Shown one piece after another: positions 1 through 8,597 of a stretch of DNA of 64,000 bases (the stretch's first letter is position 1; each line of letters starts with the position of its first letter). Position numbers and translations under genes: made by a program. Under the pieces are notes generated by a model. That model saw only the letters and a list, made by a program, of their open reading frames with translations. It had not been told where the DNA came from and made no database searches. Source of the DNA: a bacterium (GTDB taxonomy: Bacteria; Pseudomonadota; Gammaproteobacteria; Burkholderiales; Burkholderiaceae_C); NCBI GenBank assembly GCA_030824555.1, contig JAVBXK010000026.1, positions 96,091-160,090 of the forward strand, in the 5' to 3' direction.

Positions 1-948
1 AAATACAAATGGGCCTGGGAAAAGTACCTGGCCACCTGCGCCAACCACTGGATGCCGCAGGAAGTGAACATGAACCGCGACATCGCGCTGTGGAAAGACC
101 CCAATGGGCTGACCGAAGACGAACGCCGCATCATCAAGCGCAACCTGGGCTTCTTCGTCACCGCCGACAGCCTGGCTGCCAACAACATCGTGCTGGGCAC
201 CTACCGCCACATCACCGCGCCCGAATGCCGCCAGTTCTTGCTGCGCCAGGCGTTTGAAGAGGCCATCCACACGCACGCTTACCAGTACATCGTCGAAAGC
301 CTGGGCCTGGACGAAGGCGAGATTTTCAACGCCTACAACGAAATCCCATCCATCCGCAACAAGGACGAGTTCCTGATCCCGTTCATTGACGTGATCATGA
401 ACCCCGAGTTCAAGACCGGCACGCCTGAAAACGACCAGACGCTGTTGAAGTCCATCATCGTGTTCGCGTGCCTGATGGAAGGCCTGTTCTTCTACGTCGG
501 GTTCACGCAAATCCTGGCACTGGGCCGCCAAAACAAGATGACCGGTGCCGCCGAGCAGTACCAGTACATCCTGCGCGACGAGTCCATGCACTGCAACTTT
601 GGCATCGACCTGATCAACCAGCTCAAGCTCGAAAACCCGCACCTGTGGACGGCCGAATTCAAGGCCGAGATCAAGGACCTGTTCATGAAGGCCGTCGAAC
701 TGGAATACCAGTATGCCGAAGACACCATGCCACGCGGTGTACTGGGCATGAACGCCAGCATGTTCAAGGGTTACCTGCGCTACATCGCCAACCGCCGCGC
801 CACGCAAATCGGGCTGGAAACGCTGTTCCCCAATGAGGAAAACCCCTTCCCCTGGATGAGCGAGATGATCGACCTGAAGAAGGAGCGTAACTTCTTCGAA
901 ACCCGCGTCATCGAATACCAATCCGGCGGGGCGTTGTCCTGGGACTGA
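1..948 (+). CDS. nrdB: Ribonucleotide reductase class Ia, beta (R2) subunit, 5'-truncated
   Basis: Small subunit of aerobic ribonucleotide reductase; it holds the diiron-tyrosyl radical cofactor used by NrdA to make deoxyribonucleotides. The reading frame is open from base 1 with no start, so the gene begins outside the window; 315 codons are visible. The first metal-ligand cluster EExxH is seen as EEAIH (bases 256-270), and the Tyr seven residues after the liganding Glu (bases 280-282) sits where the radical tyrosine lies in the E. coli enzyme. The second cluster RDESMH follows at about 571-588. The C-terminus ends in the acidic, aromatic SGGALSWD expected for docking on NrdA. nrdA is presumably just upstream. 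Confidence 0.95.
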   Translation, partial: KYKWAWEKYLATCANHWMPQEVNMNRDIALWKDPNGLTEDERRIIKRNLGFFVTADSLAANNIVLGTYRHITAPECRQFLLRQAFEEAIHTHAYQYIVESLGLDEGEIFNAYNEIPSIRNKDEFLIPFIDVIMNPEFKTGTPENDQTLLKSIIVFACLMEGLFFYVGFTQILALGRQNKMTGAAEQYQYILRDESMHCNFGIDLINQLKLENPHLWTAEFKAEIKDLFMKAVELEYQYAEDTMPRGVLGMNASMFKGYLRYIANRRATQIGLETLFPNEENPFPWMSEMIDLKKERNFFETRVIEYQSGGALSWD

Positions 949-1066
949 CCCCGCACCCACGGCACACTGATACCAGACCGCAACTGCCTGACCGCATGCA
1001 CCTCTTCCACCCGCCACTGCCTGACCTGTCACACCCTTTGAATGGGTTGACCGGGTGGGTGGCGGG

Positions 1067-1094
1067 TTCACCCCATTCAGCGCCCCGCTATAAC
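1067..1094 (+). promoter_or_regulatory. Candidate sigma70 promoter of the H1-like gene
   Basis: TTCACC (1067-1072) and TATAAC (1089-1094) are separated by 16 bases, about 100 bases before the start codon. The -35 box overlaps the right arm of an imperfect inverted repeat (1039-1049 with 1069-1079, 10 of 11 positions paired), which could be an operator. Predicted by eye only. Confidence 0.35.
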
Positions 1095-1195
1095 CTTTGC
1101 GGTTGCTCAGCCGGCGAGCGGTGCACTGAATCGTTTCAATGCACTCACACCCGGCGCTGAAACGTTCTTTGCAACCCACTCCTGGAGATAACAAC

Positions 1196-1828
1196 ATGGC
1201 CACAGCAAAAAAAACTGCAACCGCTGCGAAGAGTGAACCCGTGAAGAAAGCGGCCGCACCCGCGAAGAAGGCCGTGACGGCCAAGGCAGCTCCTCCCGCC
1301 AAAGCGCCAGCCAAGAAGGCAGCGGCAGCTCCAACCGCCGTGCCCGCCGCCAAGAAGGCCGCTGCCCCTGCGACCAAAGCAGCTGCCCCCGCCAAGAAAG
1401 TTGCAGCACCTGTGAAGGCTGCAGCGCCTGCCAAGAAAGCAGCCCCGGCAGTGAAGGCCGCTGCGGCCAAGCCAGCGGCCCCAGCCAAAAAAGCACCGGT
1501 GAAAGCGGCTGCACCTGTCGCACCGGCGAAAAAGGCTGCAGCACCCGCCAAGAAAGCAGCGGTTGCGCCCGCCAAACCAGCTGCCACCAAGGCAGCCGCT
1601 CCCGCCAAAAAGGCGGCTGCACCGGTAGCGAAGGCTGCGCCAGCAAAGAAAACGGCACCTGCGGTCAAAGCCGCCGCACCAGCGAAAAAAGCAGCGGCAC
1701 CTGTGGCCAAACCAGCGGCTGCACCCGCGAAAAAGGCAGCACCGGCCAAGAAGGCCGCAGCGCCTGCTGCGCAGACCAAGCTGAATCCCCATGCAGCCTG
1801 GCCCTTCCCGACCAGCGGCAAACCCTGA
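1196..1828 (+). CDS. Histone H1-like, lysine/alanine/proline-rich DNA-binding protein
   Basis: A 210-residue protein made almost entirely of Ala, Lys and Pro, with irregular repeats of the type AKKAAAP from about residue 15 to 195 and a short non-repetitive tail (LNPHAAWPFPTSGKP). This composition is that of bacterial H1-like nucleoid proteins (AlgP/HC1-like), which are disordered and bind DNA through lysine; the exact role is inferred. The start at 1196 is preferred over an upstream in-frame ATG at 1139 because GGAG (1184-1187) precedes it and it begins with the family-like MATAKK. It is monocistronic, ending at a strong hairpin. Dense internal repetition makes it prone to length variation. 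Confidence 0.85.
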   Translation: MATAKKTATAAKSEPVKKAAAPAKKAVTAKAAPPAKAPAKKAAAAPTAVPAAKKAAAPATKAAAPAKKVAAPVKAAAPAKKAAPAVKAAAAKPAAPAKKAPVKAAAPVAPAKKAAAPAKKAAVAPAKPAATKAAAPAKKAAAPVAKAAPAKKTAPAVKAAAPAKKAAAPVAKPAAAPAKKAAPAKKAAAPAAQTKLNPHAAWPFPTSGKP

Positions 1829-1849
1829 TTACCCAGCCCAGCCTGCCTT

Positions 1850-1899
1850 GCAGGCACATGAAAAAGCCCGGTCTGAGCCGGGCTTTTTCATGTGCCTGC
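1850..1899. terminator. 22-bp perfect-stem bidirectional terminator
   Basis: Left arm 1850-1871 and right arm 1878-1899 are perfectly complementary over 22 bases, with a six-base loop (1872-1877). The inner part has the A5-GCCCGG / CCGGGC-T5 form of a rho-independent terminator on both strands. It lies between the convergent H1-like gene and the PfkB-family kinase gene, so it can stop transcription from both sides. Confidence 0.85.
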
Positions 1900-1917
1900 G
1901 CACCCTGAAGTCTGCAA

Positions 1918-1975
1918 TTATTCAATAGCAATGAATCTTTACAGAAAAAGCGACAGAGATCATTTTTACTTGAAA
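1918..1975 (+). repeat. AT-rich dispersed repeat, copy 1
   Basis: AT-rich segment with the family landmarks CAATAGC (1923-1929) and AAAAGCG, then CAGAG and T5. It resembles the copy inside the RNase II gene most closely. Its right end supplies the last codons and stop of the convergent kinase gene. Confidence 0.55.
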
Positions 1976-2871
1976 TTTTCGGCCAACACAGACAGGTCGT
2001 GATTTTGCCCACCTTTGCATGCGATCTTGAGCGCACCCACGCGGTTGCCCCATTCGGCACAGGTCACCAGCGGCCAGCCTTTTTCCAGCCCGGCCAGCAA
2101 TGCCGCGCGGAACGCATCGCCGCAACCGGTGGGGTCTACCACCTGCGCCGCAGGCACACCAGCCACGCGTGTGCAGCTGCCCGCCTCCCAGACATCGCAC
2201 CCGTGCTCGGCCAGTGTCACCAGCACACCTTTGCATTGGCCAGACATGGCCGCAAAGTCAAGGCCGGTGCGGTCGCACAGCATCTTGCCTTCGTAGTCGT
2301 TCACCGTGACCCAAGTGGCCAGGTCCAGAAACTCGCGCAGCTCTGCGCCATTGAACATGGGCAAGCCTTGGCCTGGGTCGAACACGAATGGAATGCCCGC
2401 CTGGGCAAATTCGCGTGCATGGGCCATCATGGCTTCACGCCCGTCTGGCGAGACGATGCCCAACGTCACGTCGGCGGACGGGTTGAGGGCGTTCAGGTGT
2501 GCCTGCGACATGGCACCGGGGTGGAAGGCCGTGATCTGGTTGTTGTCGCGGTCAGTCATGATCATGGCCTGCGCGGTGTAGCTGTCAGCCTGCAACACCA
2601 CGTGCCGGGTTGAAATGCCCAGTGCCTTGAACCTGGCAAGGTAATCCGCCCCGTCGCTGCCCACCGTGGCAACCGGCAAAGCGGTGGCACCCAGTTGCTG
2701 CAGGCTGTAGGCGATGTTGCCCGCGCAGCCGCCGTACTCGCGCCGCAACGAGGGCACCAGGAACGACACGTTCAGGATGTGCAACTGATCGGGCAGGATC
2801 TGCTCGGCAAACCGCCCCTCGAAATCCATGATGGTGTCGAATGCAAGGGAACCACAAATTTGTATGGCCAT
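1966..2871 (-). CDS. PfkB-family sugar/nucleoside kinase (adenosine kinase-like)
   Basis: A 301-residue ribokinase-fold kinase that transfers phosphate from ATP to a sugar or nucleoside in the cytoplasm. PfkB signature 1 is seen as GGCAGNIAY near residue 47, and signature 2 with the catalytic Asp as DPTGCGDAF near residue 245. The N-terminal GSLAFDTIMDF resembles adenosine kinase-like members, but substrate cannot be fixed from sequence. It starts 11 bases after the DUF3426 gene and is the last gene of the accB-accC-prmA-DUF3426 run. Its final residues and stop overlap an AT-rich repeat. Confidence 0.85.
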   Translation of the reverse strand: MAIQICGSLAFDTIMDFEGRFAEQILPDQLHILNVSFLVPSLRREYGGCAGNIAYSLQQLGATALPVATVGSDGADYLARFKALGISTRHVVLQADSYTAQAMIMTDRDNNQITAFHPGAMSQAHLNALNPSADVTLGIVSPDGREAMMAHAREFAQAGIPFVFDPGQGLPMFNGAELREFLDLATWVTVNDYEGKMLCDRTGLDFAAMSGQCKGVLVTLAEHGCDVWEAGSCTRVAGVPAAQVVDPTGCGDAFRAALLAGLEKGWPLVTCAEWGNRVGALKIACKGGQNHDLSVLAENFK

Positions 2872-2882
2872 GAGGCGCTCTT

Positions 2883-4286
2883 TCAGGGGTAAAACACGAC
2901 CGCGCGGAAGCCTTCCATGCGCAGCTCGTCAGGGTTGACCAGCGACATTTTCAACGTCAGGCTGGTTTCGGAAGTGGGGGGCAGTTCGCCGGGTGCTGCA
3001 ACCCAATCGTCGGGCAGCACCACGCGCCGCACCACGGCCTCACCGTTTCGGTCGGTGAGGCTGAGCTCCACCGCAGGCATGGCAACGGGCAAGGCTGCGT
3101 TGTTGCGCAGTCCCATCTCGAACCGGTAGGAACCGTCTTTGGCCCGAACCAGTTCGGTGCTGACGATTTCCACGGCTTCGATGTGCTGGAAAGGGTTGAT
3201 CTCACAACCAATGGGTTCGCACAACTGGATCAACCAGGGTTTGAGCGCAGGGGCCATGGCCGCCAGCCGGTCACGCTCGTGCACCGATACCTGCAATGCC
3301 AGCAAGGCACTCGCAAACATGATGAGCGCACCCAACGCAGCCCGTGCCGGGCCGGATGCCCATGCGGCCTGTCGACGCGCCTGCCGGATGAACCCCACCT
3401 CGGCCGCTGGTTCAGTGGCAGGCCCACGTGTGTGCGAGGCCAAAGCCCCGTCATCGGCCACCACCGTGGCATCCGGGACCGTGTTGAGGGGCAAAGCGAC
3501 GGGGGCATCCAGCGGCACGCTGTCAATGGGCAGGTCAACGTCCATAGGTTCAACCGCATCGGCTGTGACCGAGACTGTGGGTGCATCGGTGTCCGCAGCG
3601 CACGTGTTCGATGCCCTGTCGGCGGCAACGGGTATGGCATCGGATGCGGCATCACTTGGCTCGGCAAGCGCCGCTTCGGGCTCATCCGCCCGGACCCAAT
3701 GGGCGACCGTTTGCTGCAGGGCAGACACGGCCACGGCCAGCGGCACAGCCGACTCTGCAGCCTGAGCGGGCCCGGCCACCGGCACCGCTGGATCGTTCGC
3801 CTCGGCAACGACCGGTTTGATCAACCAGGCAGGCAGGTCTGCCATGGCCACTTCCGGTGACGCCACAGACACCGGCTCGTTCGTTGGCATGGACACGTAT
3901 GCGGCGTCATCGGGAGCCGGGTTGCCATCGCGCTGCCAGACGTGCTCACCCGCTTCGACAGCCTCGTCGGACGGCTGCGGCACCGCAACGTCATGCGCCA
4001 CGGGCTCGTCAACGGGCGTATCTGGCGAGGAACCTGTGTCGACATCGGCGGCTGCCGATGCAGGTTCCTGCTGCCGAAGCACGATGGACACCTGCTGGGG
4101 CGCCAACCCGGCATGTGCGGGCGCAGGCTGCCCAGCTTTCAACGCGGCAGCGGTTTCCAGCGCTTCGCGCGCATTGAACACTTCCGCGCATTTGCCACAA
4201 CGCACCCAACCGTGTGAAATTTTCAGTTGGTCAGGCACCACCCGGAACCGGGTTCCGCACTGGGGGCATTGCGTGACAGCTGTCAT
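2883..4286 (-). CDS. Zinc-ribbon, single-pass membrane protein with DUF3426
   Basis: 467 residues. An N-terminal MJ0042-type zinc ribbon has Cys7, Cys10, Cys30 and Cys33 (CPQC...CGKC). A long Ala/Val/Asp/Pro-rich linker of about 230 residues follows, then a hydrophobic segment (ALGALIMFASALLALQV, near residue 320), then a C-terminal domain typical of DUF3426. The topology suggests a cytoplasmic zinc ribbon and a periplasmic C-terminus. Function is not known. The gene begins seven bases after prmA, a pairing I recall as common in betaproteobacteria. The linker is low complexity and its length is probably not conserved. Confidence 0.85.
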   Translation of the reverse strand: MTAVTQCPQCGTRFRVVPDQLKISHGWVRCGKCAEVFNAREALETAAALKAGQPAPAHAGLAPQQVSIVLRQQEPASAAADVDTGSSPDTPVDEPVAHDVAVPQPSDEAVEAGEHVWQRDGNPAPDDAAYVSMPTNEPVSVASPEVAMADLPAWLIKPVVAEANDPAVPVAGPAQAAESAVPLAVAVSALQQTVAHWVRADEPEAALAEPSDAASDAIPVAADRASNTCAADTDAPTVSVTADAVEPMDVDLPIDSVPLDAPVALPLNTVPDATVVADDGALASHTRGPATEPAAEVGFIRQARRQAAWASGPARAALGALIMFASALLALQVSVHERDRLAAMAPALKPWLIQLCEPIGCEINPFQHIEAVEIVSTELVRAKDGSYRFEMGLRNNAALPVAMPAVELSLTDRNGEAVVRRVVLPDDWVAAPGELPPTSETSLTLKMSLVNPDELRMEGFRAVVFYP

Positions 4287-4293
4287 GCGGCGC

Positions 4294-5184
4294 TCAAGTG
4301 CTGCGGGCGCTGGCTGTCATGAGAATCCAGCCTTCCTGTTCGTCTGTGACCTGCAGGTCAACGTGAGGGGCGTACGCAGCTTTCAGCTCGTCGGCCTGGC
4401 GCGACAGGATGCCTGCCAGCACCAGCGACGCACCCGGTGCCAGGTGACCGCACAACAAGGGCGCCAGCACCTTCAGCGGCGTGGCCAGGATGTTGGCCAG
4501 CACCAGGTTGTAGGCACCCTCCGCCAGATCGGGCAGGCCCGCGTTGAGCTGAACGTGGTTGGCCGCTGCATTGATTTGGGTGGACGACACGGCCGCCGGG
4601 TCGATGTCGACCGCATCGGTGGCGCCGGCACCGAACAGTTTGGCCGCCATGGCCAGGATGCCCGAGCCACAGCCATAGTCCAACACGCGCTGACCGGCCA
4701 GGTTGCGCGCTGCGATCCACCGCAAACACATGCGGGTGGTGGGGTGTGTACCGGTGCCGAACGCCAGGCCCGGGTCAAGCCTGAGCACCCGTTCGGCAGC
4801 CGCAGGCGGCTCGTGCCAGGTGGGCACGATCCAGAACGTGGGTGTGATGTCCACCGGGTCGAATTGGGATTGCGTCAGCCGCACCCAGTCCTGATCGGGC
4901 ACGGGCTTCACACCCACCACCGAACTGCCGTCGAAGAAGTCCTGCACGGCCAGCAAGCGGGCCGCCTCCTGGGCTTGAGGCTCAAGTTGGAACAACGCGG
5001 TCATGGTCGAGCGTTGCCACCCGGCCTTCGGCGCAGGCATGCCGGGCTCGCCGAACATGGCCTGCTCTTCGGGGGTCTGGGCATCGGCATCTTCGACCGA
5101 CACGCTGAGCGCATCCAACGACTCCAGTGCGTCACTGACCGATTCAACCGATTCCTCGGGCACATGTAGCACCAGTTCAAACAT
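4294..5184 (-). CDS. prmA: Ribosomal protein L11 methyltransferase
   Basis: 296 residues, the usual PrmA length. It trimethylates ribosomal protein L11 using S-adenosylmethionine. The SAM-binding motif I is LDYGCGSGILAMAA, followed by an acidic VDIDPAAV strand and the NILATPL motif of the active site. An N-terminal L11-recognition domain (MFELVLHVPEE...) precedes it. The start at 5184 is chosen over a longer frame (to 5220) because it gives the family N-terminus and has AAGGAA (5191-5196) just upstream; this ribosome site overlaps the accC stop codon, so the two genes are tightly linked. Confidence 0.95.
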   Translation of the reverse strand: MFELVLHVPEESVESVSDALESLDALSVSVEDADAQTPEEQAMFGEPGMPAPKAGWQRSTMTALFQLEPQAQEAARLLAVQDFFDGSSVVGVKPVPDQDWVRLTQSQFDPVDITPTFWIVPTWHEPPAAAERVLRLDPGLAFGTGTHPTTRMCLRWIAARNLAGQRVLDYGCGSGILAMAAKLFGAGATDAVDIDPAAVSSTQINAAANHVQLNAGLPDLAEGAYNLVLANILATPLKVLAPLLCGHLAPGASLVLAGILSRQADELKAAYAPHVDLQVTDEQEGWILMTASARST

Positions 5185-5195
5185 GCGAGCTTCCT

Positions 5196-6545
5196 TCAGC
5201 GCTGGCGGTTGGCCAGCCACTCTTCCAGGTAATGGATGTTGGTGCCACCGGCAATGAAGCTGGCATCGACCATGACCTCGCGGTGCAGCGGGATGTTGGT
5301 GTTGATGCCTTCGACCACCGTTTCAGCCAGCGCCGTGCGCATGCGCGCCAGCGCCTGTTCACGCGTGTCGCCGTGAACGATGATTTTGCCGATCATCGAG
5401 TCGTAATTGGACGGCACGAAGTAGTTGGCATACACGTGCGAATCCACGCGCACACCAGGGCCACCTGGCGCGTGCCACGTGGTGATGCGACCGGGCGACG
5501 GCGTGAACTTGTACGGGTCTTCCGCATTGATGCGGCACTCAATCGCATGCCCGCGCAGCTGGATTTGCCGCTGGGTGAACGGCAGCTTTTCGCCATAGGC
5601 CACGGCAATCTGGGTGCGCACGATGTCCACACCGGTGATCCACTCGGTCACAGGGTGCTCGACCTGCACGCGCGTGTTCATTTCGATGAAATAGAACTCG
5701 CCGTTTTCGTACAAAAACTCGAACGTGCCTGCGCCGCGATAACCGATTTTCTTGCACGCGCTGGCACAGCGATCGCCAATTTTCTCGATCAGGCGACGGG
5801 GAATGCCCGGCGCGGGGGCCTCTTCAATGACCTTCTGGTGGCGGCGCTGCATGGAGCAATCACGCTCGTGCAGATACACCGCGTTGCGGTGCTGGTCGGC
5901 CATGATCTGGATCTCGATGTGGCGCGGGTTCTGGAGAAATTTCTCCATGTACACCTCGGGGTTGCCAAACGCCGCCCCCGCTTCCGCCTTGGTGGTCTGC
6001 ACCGCATGCAGCAACGCTGCTTCGGTGTGGACCACGCGCATGCCACGGCCACCGCCACCGCCTGCGGCCTTGATGATGACCGGGTAGCCAACGGCCTTGG
6101 CCGTGCGCTTGATGATCACCGGGTCGTCTGGCAACGCGCCTTCTGAACCCGGCACACATGGCACCCCAGAACGGATCATGGCCTGCTTGGCAGACACCTT
6201 GTCACCCATCAGGCGGATGGACTCTGGCGTGGGGCCAATGAATTTGAAACCACTCTTTTCCACACGCTCGGCAAAGTCAGCGTTCTCGCTCAAAAAGCCG
6301 TAACCGGGGTGAATGGCCTCGGCGTCAGTCACCTCAGCAGCCGAAATGATGGCTGGCATGTTCAGGTAGCTCAGCGACGATGCCGCAGGGCCGATGCACA
6401 CGGCCTCGTCGGCCAGCTTCACGTACTTGGCATCACGGTCGGCTTCGGAATACACCACCACCGCCTTGATGCCCATTTCACGGCAGGCACGTTGCACCCG
6501 CAACGCGATCTCGCCGCGGTTGGCGATCAGGATTTTTTTGAACAT
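5196..6545 (-). CDS. accC: Acetyl-CoA carboxylase, biotin carboxylase subunit
   Basis: 449 residues, same as the E. coli enzyme. It carboxylates the biotin on AccB with ATP and bicarbonate, the first step of malonyl-CoA and fatty acid synthesis. The ATP-grasp glycine loop GGGGGRGMR is at 162-170, and the catalytic EMNTR at 288-292 keeps the E. coli numbering; [13 protein letters not shown] and QVEHPVTE are intact. It follows accB by 10 bases and leads into prmA. Confidence 0.97.
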   Translation of the reverse strand: MFKKILIANRGEIALRVQRACREMGIKAVVVYSEADRDAKYVKLADEAVCIGPAASSLSYLNMPAIISAAEVTDAEAIHPGYGFLSENADFAERVEKSGFKFIGPTPESIRLMGDKVSAKQAMIRSGVPCVPGSEGALPDDPVIIKRTAKAVGYPVIIKAAGGGGGRGMRVVHTEAALLHAVQTTKAEAGAAFGNPEVYMEKFLQNPRHIEIQIMADQHRNAVYLHERDCSMQRRHQKVIEEAPAPGIPRRLIEKIGDRCASACKKIGYRGAGTFEFLYENGEFYFIEMNTRVQVEHPVTEWITGVDIVRTQIAVAYGEKLPFTQRQIQLRGHAIECRINAEDPYKFTPSPGRITTWHAPGGPGVRVDSHVYANYFVPSNYDSMIGKIIVHGDTREQALARMRTALAETVVEGINTNIPLHREVMVDASFIAGGTNIHYLEEWLANRQR

Positions 6546-6555
6546 GGGTGGCCGC

Positions 6556-7011
6556 TCACTCGATCACGAACAGCGGCTGACCGTACTCGACCGGCTGGCC
6601 GTTTTCCACCAGTATCTGTTTCACCGTACCGGACTTGTCCGCTTCGATTTCATTCAGGATTTTCATGGCCTCGACGATGCAGATCGGCTCGCCTTCCTTG
6701 ACCACACTGCCCACTTCGACAAAGGGCTTGGCACCAGGGCTGGACGCGCGGTAGTAAGTCCCCACCATGGGTGACTTGACGGTGTGGCCCACTGGGGCCG
6801 CCGGTACCGCAACTTCTGCAACGGCAGCTTGCGGCACAGGTGCGGCCACCATCTGCGCGGGTGCGGGTGCATAGGTCACGGCAGGCGCCATGGCACCTGC
6901 GCCTGGGCTTTTGACGATGCGGACCTTGCCTTCGGCTTCGGTGATTTCAAGCTCGGACACGTTGGATTCGGAGACCAGATCGATCAATGTTTTCAGTTTT
7001 CTTAAATCCAT
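6556..7011 (-). CDS. accB: Acetyl-CoA carboxylase, biotin carboxyl carrier protein
   Basis: 151 residues. An N-terminal helical region, an Ala/Pro-rich linker (about 36-75) and a biotinyl domain. The biotin-accepting Lys is K117 in [10 protein letters not shown], a small change from the usual [24 protein letters not shown] starts the lipoyl-like domain. It is the first gene of the accB-accC-prmA-DUF3426-pfkB run, with GGAG eight bases before the ATG and a candidate promoter about 90 bases upstream. Confidence 0.97.
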   Translation of the reverse strand: MDLRKLKTLIDLVSESNVSELEITEAEGKVRIVKSPGAGAMAPAVTYAPAPAQMVAAPVPQAAVAEVAVPAAPVGHTVKSPMVGTYYRASSPGAKPFVEVGSVVKEGEPICIVEAMKILNEIEADKSGTVKQILVENGQPVEYGQPLFVIE

Positions 7012-7098
7012 GTTTTCTCCAACGAAAGTGCTTCAAAATGATCCAACTGCCGCCAAATGGATTGAGTCCATCCGACTCGGCAGAGCCAGCGGAGCGGC

Positions 7099-7126
7099 AG
7101 TTTACACGACCGTCCACTTCATTCAA
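7099..7126 (-). promoter_or_regulatory. Candidate sigma70 promoter of accBC
   Basis: Read on the minus strand: TTGAAT (7126-7121), a 16-base spacer and TAAACT (7104-7099), about 90 bases before the accB start. Predicted by eye; no transcription data. Confidence 0.4.
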
Positions 7127-7246
7127 AACGTCTGCGCGACAACCTATTTGCGCTGACGTCATCAAGAAATGTCATTTTTATCTGAATTTACGATGAATTG
7201 CGTGCATTTCACGCATCCGCCCTCGCATCACGCCTCGCTGGTGACG

Positions 7247-7819
7247 TCAGGGCAATGCAGCCCACGCGGCGAGGTCATTTTCGTTCACTTTACCCAACTT
7301 GCGCTGCACCCAGCCGCCGTCGGCAGCCAGCACAGCCGTGTAAGGCAAGCTGCCTGACGCATTGCCCAGAGACTGGGTCACCGTCAGCCCCTGCGCACCC
7401 AGCACAGCCACCGGGAATGCCAGCGGCTGGCGCTTCAGAAAGCGCTGAACTGGCTCCAGCTGGTCCACAGCCAAACCCAGCACGGTCCATCCTTTGGCTT
7501 GATTGGCAGTGAAAAAAGCATTGAGCATGGGCAACTCCTCCACGCAGGGTGGGCACCACGTTGCCCAAAAATTGATCACCAGCTTGCGGCCACGAAACTG
7601 CTCCATGGCAACGGCCTCGCCTTGCGGCCCAGTGAAGGTTTGCGCCCACAACGCGTCCAGCGCATGGTCAGCCGGGTCCGACGTGCGCCGGTGGACCCAC
7701 CAGCTGCCACCGGCACCCAGCAACGCAGCACCCGCTGCCACACCCACCCAGGCGCGGCGGGACAGCGCAGCGGGCATTTCGCCGTGTTCAGCTGAGGGGG
7801 GCATGTTTTTGTCAGTCAT
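7247..7819 (-). CDS. TlpA-family membrane-anchored thioredoxin-like protein
   Basis: 190 residues. A membrane anchor (VGVAAGAALLGAGGSWW, about 23-40) is followed by a periplasmic thioredoxin-like domain with the redox motif WCPPC inside FWATWCPPCVEELPML, as in TlpA/ResA proteins that reduce periplasmic thiols, for example during cytochrome maturation. No cytochrome genes are near, so the partner is unknown. The start at 7819 overlaps the upstream gene by eight bases (ATGACTGA), implying coupled translation; a longer frame to 7909 lies inside that gene and is rejected. Confidence 0.88.
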   Translation of the reverse strand: MTDKNMPPSAEHGEMPAALSRRAWVGVAAGAALLGAGGSWWVHRRTSDPADHALDALWAQTFTGPQGEAVAMEQFRGRKLVINFWATWCPPCVEELPMLNAFFTANQAKGWTVLGLAVDQLEPVQRFLKRQPLAFPVAVLGAQGLTVTQSLGNASGSLPYTAVLAADGGWVQRKLGKVNENDLAAWAALP

Positions 7820-8432
7820 GGGGAATGGGTTCGGGCGACGCACCGGCATCTGCCGCCAACAGCCGCTGCACGGCAGCTTCGTCGCCGCGGGGTTTTCGGC
7901 CCTGGGCATCGGGCCTCAGGGCACCTTTCAGGTCGTCCAGATCGTAAACCACGAGGTGGATGCCAATGTCCTCTCCCAGCTCAGGGCATGGCGTGGAAAA
8001 ACTCAACACATCCACCTGCTCGCCCTTGAAGCCTTTGGTGCTGCCAACGTCATACCGCTGCCCATGGTTGATCAACCACAGCTCGGCAGACTTGGCATCG
8101 TCGCAGAACAGCTGCAAAAACACATCGTTCAGCCGCGTGGCGGTGCCGTGCCAGACGGCGCCGCTCAGGTACGGGCGCAAGGGGCGCAGTCGCGCCATCC
8201 ACAACAGTGCCAGGTTGCGCAACGCCCGAAGCTCCACGGGCTGGGTATCGGCACAGAAAATGGCAATGTGCTCGCGCACGGCAGCTTCGATCTGGTCGTT
8301 GTCGGGCAGGCGCGTGCGCGAAGGCAGACCCAGCACGTGCACAGCCTGGCGCTTGGCCGCACCGTAGTCGAGCCCGTCTTCCACCACCAGCCGGGCCGCG
8401 GCTGCCGCAATGTCTGCCATGTCAGTGTTCAT
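7812..8432 (-). CDS. Conserved hypothetical protein upstream of tlpA-like gene
   Basis: 206 residues, not recognised. The N-terminal part is helical (DMADIAAAAARLVVEDGLDYGAAKRQA, reported here only as two blocks around residues 5-30), and the middle holds a hydrophobic, aromatic segment around LWLINHGQRYDVGS with an acidic stretch later (VVYDLDDLKG). No signal peptide. It is divergent from mpl and overlaps the tlpA-like gene by eight bases. The start at 8432 (MNTDMAD) is preferred to a longer frame running into the mpl promoter region. Confidence 0.7.
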   Translation of the reverse strand: MNTDMADIAAAAARLVVEDGLDYGAAKRQAVHVLGLPSRTRLPDNDQIEAAVREHIAIFCADTQPVELRALRNLALLWMARLRPLRPYLSGAVWHGTATRLNDVFLQLFCDDAKSAELWLINHGQRYDVGSTKGFKGEQVDVLSFSTPCPELGEDIGIHLVVYDLDDLKGALRPDAQGRKPRGDEAAVQRLLAADAGASPEPIPHD

Positions 8433-8597
8433 TCCTGATGCCTGTCTGCTTTGCCCGTGACACAGCACATGCCCGCACGGGTCGCCATTGTGCCCGGTTG
8501 ATCTGGATGCGGCCGGGCAATCGCGGGGCCACAGTGGAGCCATGGCTGAGCCATGGTCAGGCCCATGCCAGACCACACGGGTGCATAGAATCGGTAC

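Noticed and set aside
1107..1792. Long minus-strand frames opposite the H1-like gene
   Set aside because: They reflect the absence of stops opposite Ala/Lys/Pro codons; no start signal or family resemblance.
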